Below, piece after piece: positions 58,705-64,000 of a stretch of DNA of 64,000 nt (position 1 is its first letter; the number at the start of each line of letters is the position of its first letter). Position numbers and translations under genes: made by a program. Below the pieces are notes generated by a model. It worked only from the letters and a program-made list of their open reading frames with translations, ran no database searches and was not told where the DNA came from. Source of the stretch: Klebsiella aerogenes KCTC 2190 (GTDB taxonomy: Bacteria > Pseudomonadota > Gammaproteobacteria > Enterobacterales > Enterobacteriaceae); NCBI RefSeq assembly GCF_000215745.1, contig NC_015663.1, positions 2,604,001-2,668,000 on the forward strand. The letters run 5' to 3'.

Positions 58705-58727
58705 CCCTCTCCCCTGTGGGGAGAGGG
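58705..58727. terminator. Hairpin between mak and sbcC
   Basis: CCCTCTCCCC/GGGGAGAGGG, a perfect 10-bp stem with a TGT loop, followed by TTAGGATGAGGGG. This CCCTCTCCCC hairpin is a widely dispersed enterobacterial repeat and serves as a likely bidirectional terminator here. Confidence 0.75.
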
Positions 58728-58746
58728 TTAGGATGAGGGGAAGACT

Positions 58747-61700
58747 TCACTCCACCGCAAACGCTTTTTCCAACCGGCTGTATCCCAGACCGTTTATCTT
58801 CTTCACTTTAATCTGCACCGGGATGCGCTCTTTCATCGCCTCGACGTGGCTAATCACGCCAATCACTTTGCCGCTGGCGTTAAGCGCGTCGAGCGCATCC
58901 AGCGCGGTATCCAGCGTTTCGCTATCGAGGGTGCCGAATCCTTCATCAAGGAATAGCGAATCAATCCGCGTCTTATGGCTCACCAGGTCAGATAGCGCCA
59001 GCGCCAGCGCGAGGCTCACAAGGAAGCTTTCGCCGCCGGAAAGCGTGCGGGTATCGCGCACCGCGTCGGCCTGCCAGGTGTCCACCACTTCCAGCTCCAG
59101 CGCCTCGCTGGCTTTACGTTGCAACAAATAGCGGCCATGCAGGCGGTTGAGCTGCTGGTTAGCCAGCCACACCAGATTATCCAGCGTCAGCCCCTGGGCG
59201 AATTTACGGAACTTATCGCCTTCTTTTGAACCGATGAGCGCATTCAGCCAGGCCCAGTCTTCGACCTGCTGCGCGGCTTGTTCCATCTGCTGACGTAATG
59301 ATTGCTGGCGCTGTTGGTTATCGCTGTTTTGCTTCAACTGCTGGCGGATCTCACCCTGACGGGCGCTGTTTTCCCGCAACTGGCGTGCCAGTTGCTCCAG
59401 CCTATTCTCTAGCTGCTCCAGCGGCTGGTTAATATCAATATCGGCGGGCGGCTGTTGCTGATGGCGTTCAAGCGACGTCTGCGCCCGCAGGGCCAGCGTT
59501 TGGTTCTGTTGAACTTCTTTTTCCAGCGTCTGCTTGAGATGTTCCAGCCGCTGGCGGGTTGCCTCGTCAAGCAAAGCGGCAAGAAAGGCCGTTTGGTCGG
59601 CAAACGGGCTGGCGGCCAGCGCGGCGGTAAACTGCTTTTCGCTTTCCTTCACCTGCGCCTGCTGCTGGCTTTCCTGCTGGCCCAGCGTTTGCCACTGGCT
59701 CTGTAGCGCCAGGCAATCATCATGCACCTGCCGCCAGCCCTCCAGCGGCGCGGGATCCGCGGCTTCCGTTGACTCAGGCAGGGTTTCCAGCAGCGGCGTT
59801 AGCTGCTGGCGCTGTTCCTGCAGCGCGGCGGCTTCATTTTGTTTCGCCTGCCAGCCGCGGGTTTCGGCTTCACGCTGGGCCAGCCAGTCGTTAGCCTCCG
59901 CGGCAGGCGGCAGCGCCAGGGTATAAACGTCCAGCTCCGCCTGCAGCGTGCGACGGCGCTGTTCGAGATCCTGCTGTAACTGCTGCAGCTGCAGCTGGCT
60001 CTCCTGCTGTTGCGCCTGCCAGGCCAGCCGTTGTTGATGCTGATACAGCTGCTGTTCATGCTGCTGTTGGCTATCCAGCCAGCCAGCAATATCATCCTGC
60101 GGCGTCAGCGTAATCGCTAATTCCGCGAGGGTGGCTTGCCATTGAGAGGTGAGCGCTTGCTCCTGCTGCAGAAGCGATGTTTTCTCGTCAGCGTCTTTTT
60201 GTTGTTGTTTAAGCAACGCTTCAAGCTGGCCGCGCAGCTGCGCGCCTTCTTCCGCCAGCTGTCGCACGTCACGCTCCAGCGCGTCGCGGCGAGTTTGGTT
60301 GATGCCGGGCACCAGCGCCTGGTATTCCGCGACCGCCGGATGATGTTCAGAACCGCACAGTGGACAAGGCGCGCCCGGCTGCAGGCGGGCGCGCTCGGCT
60401 TCCAGCCCGGCGATACGCGCTTCCAGTTCGCAGATGGCTTTTACATCGCTGAGCTGTTGATTTTTTTCCTTCCACGCCTGACGACGCTGTTGTAGCGCGG
60501 CTTCAAGCTTCTCTTTTTCCTGCTGTGAGGCGTTTTCCGCGCTCTGTAGCTGCCGCAGACGCAGGAACAGCGGCTGCAGCTGGCGATGGAGGGTTGAGAG
60601 CTGCTGACGCAGCGGGCGGGCAGCAGCATGCTGTGTCAGCTCGCGACTAACCTGTTCTCCATCCAGAGTCAGCGCAGTGGCCGGCAATTCGCCGAGCTTA
60701 CGGCTGGCATCCTGCAGGCGCTGTCGTAGCGTCAACTCTTGCTGAGCGTCGCGGTGAAGCTGCTGGAAGGTGGCTTTCCAGCCTGCCAGCGCCGTGCTCC
60801 ACTGGTGGAATCGCTCGTGCGCTTTAAGCCACTCATTTAACGATTGCTGGCTGGATTCTAGTTGAGCCAGACGTTGTTGGGCAGCCAGGCGGATCCCGGC
60901 GCGACGGCGCAGATTGTGCTGTAAGCGAGTATTTACTTCCTCAACCTGACGGCGAGTTTGCGCCAGCGCGCTACTGTGTTCCTGCAGCCGCGACCATAAT
61001 GGACGCAGTTGCTCTGCAGGCTGCGCGGTTTGTAGCGCCGCCAGCTGCGGCGCGGCGGCTTCCTGCGCCAGCAGCGCCTGCTGTAAAGCAGCCTGCGCCT
61101 GGGTGGCTTCCGCGTTTAGCTCCTGACGGCGGCGCAGCCACTGTAGGCCATTTTGCTGGCGGGTCTGTTCGGCAAGCTGCTGCTGTTCTTCAGCAGTAAG
61201 TACTTGCAAACTTTGCTGTAACGCCTGCTGCTGCTCATCATTTAACAGTACGACGCCGGAGGCCTGCGCCTGCAGCTTTTCCAGCTCAATGCGGGCGAGT
61301 TTATGTTTTTCAAAGACCTGCGCGGAAATTTGCCCGTAAATTTCAGTCCCGGTCAGCTCTTCCAGCAGCTCGGCGCGCTCTTTCGGTTTGGCATTGAGGA
61401 AAGCGGCGAATTGCCCCTGCGAAAGCAGCATTGAACGGGTAAAGCGCCCATAGTCGAGGCCGGTAATTGATGCCGTCAGCTCCAGTTTATCTTTGACCTT
61501 GTCGGCAAGAATTTTCCCGTCGTCGCAGCGCGCCAGCTCAACGCGCGGCGCCTGTAGATTGCCATCCGGCTGGTTGCGGGCGCGGTTCTGGCTCCAGAAG
61601 GCGCGATAGGCGGTGCCCCGGACCTCAAATTCAACTTCCGCCAGGCACTCGGCGGTGTCGCGGGTCATCAGATCGTTTTGCGATTGCGATACGCTGCTCA

Positions 61701-61881
61701 GGCGCGGCGTTTCGTGGTACAGCGCGAGACAGATAGCATCTAACAGGGTGGTTTTCCCGGCGCCGGTCGGCCCGGTAATCGCGAATAACCCATTGCTGGC
61801 GAACGGTTCAGCGGTAAAGTCGATTTTCCATTCGCCTTTCAGCGAGTTAAGGTTTTTCAGGCGTAGGCTCAGGATTCTCAC
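58747..61881 (-). CDS. sbcC: SbcCD nuclease ATPase subunit
   Basis: SbcC, 1044 aa SMC/Rad50-like protein. With SbcD it cleaves hairpins and protein-blocked DNA ends. N-terminal Walker [15 protein letters not shown] near residue 38; two very long Gln-rich coiled coils flank the zinc hook CPLCG near residue 505; the C-terminal ABC signature is [20 protein letters not shown] and Walker [17 protein letters not shown]. Start is GTG 61881, overlapping the sbcD stop (GTGA). No frameshift is visible. Confidence 0.97.
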   Translation of the reverse strand: MRILSLRLKNLNSLKGEWKIDFTAEPFASNGLFAITGPTGAGKTTLLDAICLALYHETPRLSSVSQSQNDLMTRDTAECLAEVEFEVRGTAYRAFWSQNRARNQPDGNLQAPRVELARCDDGKILADKVKDKLELTASITGLDYGRFTRSMLLSQGQFAAFLNAKPKERAELLEELTGTEIYGQISAQVFEKHKLARIELEKLQAQASGVVLLNDEQQQALQQSLQVLTAEEQQQLAEQTRQQNGLQWLRRRQELNAEATQAQAALQQALLAQEAAAPQLAALQTAQPAEQLRPLWSRLQEHSSALAQTRRQVEEVNTRLQHNLRRRAGIRLAAQQRLAQLESSQQSLNEWLKAHERFHQWSTALAGWKATFQQLHRDAQQELTLRQRLQDASRKLGELPATALTLDGEQVSRELTQHAAARPLRQQLSTLHRQLQPLFLRLRQLQSAENASQQEKEKLEAALQQRRQAWKEKNQQLSDVKAICELEARIAGLEAERARLQPGAPCPLCGSEHHPAVAEYQALVPGINQTRRDALERDVRQLAEEGAQLRGQLEALLKQQQKDADEKTSLLQQEQALTSQWQATLAELAITLTPQDDIAGWLDSQQQHEQQLYQHQQRLAWQAQQQESQLQLQQLQQDLEQRRRTLQAELDVYTLALPPAAEANDWLAQREAETRGWQAKQNEAAALQEQRQQLTPLLETLPESTEAADPAPLEGWRQVHDDCLALQSQWQTLGQQESQQQAQVKESEKQFTAALAASPFADQTAFLAALLDEATRQRLEHLKQTLEKEVQQNQTLALRAQTSLERHQQQPPADIDINQPLEQLENRLEQLARQLRENSARQGEIRQQLKQNSDNQQRQQSLRQQMEQAAQQVEDWAWLNALIGSKEGDKFRKFAQGLTLDNLVWLANQQLNRLHGRYLLQRKASEALELEVVDTWQADAVRDTRTLSGGESFLVSLALALALSDLVSHKTRIDSLFLDEGFGTLDSETLDTALDALDALNASGKVIGVISHVEAMKERIPVQIKVKKINGLGYSRLEKAFAVE

Positions 61882-63080
61882 AGGCGTTCCTCACCGTTCA
61901 GGCTATGCAGCGTTTCCGTAAACAGTTGCTCCAGCCGCTGTTGCTGTGGAGCATCAAGAGTTTCCAGCGCCAGGCGGCGGGCAAACACCTCTTCGACCTG
62001 CAGTTCGCTCAGCGTTTCCCGCTGAACGCCGGCCAGAATGCGTTCACGCTGGGCGCGACTGCGACGCACCAGCAACACTTCCACCGGCAGCGATTCGGTC
62101 TGCTGCTGAATTTTTCTTTGGATATCGTGCAGGTATTCATCGCTGGTGATTTCGATATCCAGCCATACCGGCGGCTGCTGCGCGCTATCCTGCCACTGCT
62201 GAAGTTGTTCGGTGATGCTGGCGAAATCGCCTTTCAGTACCGCCAGCGGCTGGGTGATCGGCACCGTTAGCGGGGTGACTTCACTGAGCTTGCCCTCGCT
62301 GAATGAGACCAGATTAACGCTTTTGTTTTTTCCGGTTTCATCAAAACTCAGCGGCAGCGGCGAACCGCTGTAGCGAATATGCTCGCAGCCGCCAACCAAC
62401 TGGGCGCGATGAATATGGCCGAGCGCGATGTAATCGGCGGGCGGAAAGCGGTTGGCCGGGAAGGCGTCGAGGGTGCCGATATAGATTTCACGGACCGCGT
62501 CGCTTTTGCTGGCGCCGACGGTGGTGAGGTGGCCGCTGGCAATAATCGGTAGTGCCCGTTCGCCGCGCAGATCGCAGGCCTGCTGATATTGCTGCTGATA
62601 GTAGTCGCTGATGGCGGTGAGCAACTGCTGCTGTTTTTCGCCGCTGGAGTGGCCAGCCTGGCTGACCACCAGTTCGCGCGGGCGCAAAAACGGCACCGGG
62701 CAGAAGACCGCGCCGGGCGCGCCGTCGCGCCGCGGCAAGATAAAGGGCGCGTGGCCGGCGTTGGCGACCACGGTGGTTTTCAGGAAGGCGAGTATTTCGC
62801 GCGACTCGTTTAACGTCGCCACCGAATCGTGGTTGCCCGCCAGCACCACCAACTGGCAGCCGGTTTGCTGCAGTTGAACGACAAAACGGTTATACAGTTC
62901 GCGGGCGTAGCTCGGCGGAGAGCCGGTATCAAAAATATCGCCAGCGACGATAATGGCATCCACCTCGTGTTCCTGCGCGCGCGCCAGCAGCCAGTCGAGA
63001 AAGGCGGCGTGTTCGTCCGCGCGGCTTTTGCTATAGAAGTTCTGGCCGAGGTGCCAGTCGGAGGTATGAAGGATGCGCAT
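61878..63080 (-). CDS. sbcD: SbcCD nuclease catalytic subunit
   Basis: SbcD, 400 aa Mre11-type metallophosphoesterase. Motifs [15 protein letters not shown] at the N-terminus, [14 protein letters not shown] near residue 50, [13 protein letters not shown] near 80, and [11 protein letters not shown] near 215. It provides the manganese-dependent nuclease activity of the SbcCD complex. First gene of sbcDC, divergent from phoB across 219 bp. Confidence 0.97.
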   Translation of the reverse strand: MRILHTSDWHLGQNFYSKSRADEHAAFLDWLLARAQEHEVDAIIVAGDIFDTGSPPSYARELYNRFVVQLQQTGCQLVVLAGNHDSVATLNESREILAFLKTTVVANAGHAPFILPRRDGAPGAVFCPVPFLRPRELVVSQAGHSSGEKQQQLLTAISDYYQQQYQQACDLRGERALPIIASGHLTTVGASKSDAVREIYIGTLDAFPANRFPPADYIALGHIHRAQLVGGCEHIRYSGSPLPLSFDETGKNKSVNLVSFSEGKLSEVTPLTVPITQPLAVLKGDFASITEQLQQWQDSAQQPPVWLDIEITSDEYLHDIQRKIQQQTESLPVEVLLVRRSRAQRERILAGVQRETLSELQVEEVFARRLALETLDAPQQQRLEQLFTETLHSLNGEERL

Positions 63081-63220
63081 AAAAATTCCGTTGCGATAAA
63101 AGCCAGGCGGCCATTATAACGTTGATCCCGCCGCCCGTATTCCTTTTGCCATATTACCGCGAGACAGGATGCGTTAAGTGCGTGTCATCATTCAAAATCC
63201 GCATTCATCAGACGGTCATT

Positions 63221-63238
63221 TTTTCATAAATCTGTCAC
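63221..63238 (+). promoter_or_regulatory. Pho box of phoB
   Basis: TTTTCATAAATCTGTCAC, a very good Pho box, followed at the same 11-bp period by a weaker CTGACGC. The -10 CATAAT is at 63249-63254 and the phoB start at 63300, giving autoregulation by PhoB. Confidence 0.9.
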
Positions 63239-63299
63239 AAATCTGACGCATAATGGCCGCGCACTTCTATACTGATGGCTAAAAAACACAGGGTAAATA

Positions 63300-63989
63300 A
63301 TGGCGAGAAGAATTCTGGTCGTTGAAGATGAAGCTCCAATCCGCGAAATGGTCTGCTTTGTTCTGGAGCAAAACGGCTTTCAGCCCGTCGAGGCGGAAGA
63401 TTTTGACAGTGCGGTGAATCAACTCAATGAACCCTGGCCCGATTTGATTCTCCTTGACTGGATGTTGCCGGGCGGATCGGGGCTACAGTTTATTAAACAG
63501 CTTAAGCGCGAAGCGATGACCCGCGATATTCCGGTGGTGATGCTGACGGCGCGCGGCGAAGAAGAAGATCGCGTTCGCGGTCTGGAAACCGGTGCGGATG
63601 ATTACATTACCAAACCGTTTTCGCCGAAGGAGCTGGTGGCGCGAATTAAGGCGGTGATGCGGCGTATTTCGCCAATGGCGGTCGAAGAGGTGATTGAGAT
63701 GCAGGGGCTGAGCCTGGATCCCTCCTCGCATCGTGTCATGACCGGTGAAAACCCGCTGGATATGGGGCCGACCGAGTTTAAATTATTACACTTCTTTATG
63801 ACCCACCCGGAACGCGTATACAGCCGTGAACAGCTGCTGAATCACGTTTGGGGAACCAACGTTTACGTTGAAGACCGGACGGTGGATGTGCATATTCGCC
63901 GCCTGCGCAAAGCGCTGGAACATAGCGGCCATGACCGGATGGTACAGACGGTTCGCGGCACGGGATATCGTTTCTCCGCCCGTTTCTGA
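63300..63989 (+). CDS. phoB: Phosphate regulon response regulator PhoB
   Basis: PhoB, 229 aa. Receiver domain residues 1-125: acidic pocket EDE near 9-11, phospho-acceptor Asp in [11 protein letters not shown] near 54, Thr in [11 protein letters not shown], and Lys in [11 protein letters not shown] near 105. The C-terminal OmpR/PhoB winged helix covers 130-229 ([33 protein letters not shown]). It activates phoA, phoE, phn and itself under phosphate limitation. phoR should follow beyond the right edge. Confidence 0.98.
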   Translation: MARRILVVEDEAPIREMVCFVLEQNGFQPVEAEDFDSAVNQLNEPWPDLILLDWMLPGGSGLQFIKQLKREAMTRDIPVVMLTARGEEEDRVRGLETGADDYITKPFSPKELVARIKAVMRRISPMAVEEVIEMQGLSLDPSSHRVMTGENPLDMGPTEFKLLHFFMTHPERVYSREQLLNHVWGTNVYVEDRTVDVHIRRLRKALEHSGHDRMVQTVRGTGYRFSARF

Positions 63990-64000
63990 ATTTTGACAGG

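Overview
The window is chromosomal DNA of an enterobacterium, most likely Klebsiella aerogenes (formerly Enterobacter aerogenes) or a very close relative. Three things point there: E. coli-like housekeeping genes in recognisable blocks (thrW-proA-proB-phoE, tauABCD, hemB-ampH-sbmA-yaiW, ddlA-iraP-phoA-psiF-proC-yaiI-aroL-yaiA-aroM-ppnP-rdgC-mak-sbcCD-phoB); a chromosomal inducible class C beta-lactamase with a divergent AmpR regulator, which K. pneumoniae lacks; and a complete ecp (common pilus) operon. The species call is inference; the family is secure.

Layout. 1-3 kb: the start of a fimbrial subunit gene, then ampR/ampC with an intact operator. 3-6.3 kb: a decayed mobile-element scar next to tRNA-Thr(CGU). 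It holds three 53-bp REP-type repeats, an intact and a degenerate copy of the same two-gene module (membrane protein + DUF1493-like protein), an unknown protein with a possible winged-helix C-terminus, an IS3-family transposase tail and a tyrosine-recombinase tail. 6.3-10.3 kb: thrW, proA, proB, phoE. 10.3-17.3 kb: an NlpC/P60 lipoprotein, an AraC regulator divergent from a TauE/SafE exporter, a HAD phosphatase, and a phnCDEE-type phosphonate transporter preceded by five Pho half-sites in phase. 18-24.8 kb: ecpRABCDE. 24.8-31.3 kb: an M20 amidohydrolase and MFS transporter divergent from an AbgR-like LysR regulator, then a polar amino-acid ABC transporter. 31.5-38 kb: a small unknown ORF, mmuP-mmuM (methionine salvage, MetJ box) and tauABCD (taurine sulfur). 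38-40.9 kb: an OlsF-like acyltransferase and a REP-associated tyrosine transposase (RAYT) next to five 87-bp tandem REP units. 40.9-64 kb: the conserved hemB-to-phoB block.

Common themes. Phosphate starvation: phoB, phoA-psiF, phoE and phnCDEE all have Pho boxes readable in the sequence, and iraP links phosphate stress to RpoS. Sulfur and methionine scavenging: mmuPM and tauABCD. Envelope and beta-lactam biology: ampRC, ampH, ddlA, sbmA-yaiW. Adhesion: ecp and the left-edge fimbrial gene. The most unusual content is the RAYT-REP unit (39.7-40.8 kb), whose REP sequence recurs elsewhere in the window, and the scar beside a tRNA-Thr gene that lacks an encoded CCA (3-6.4 kb).
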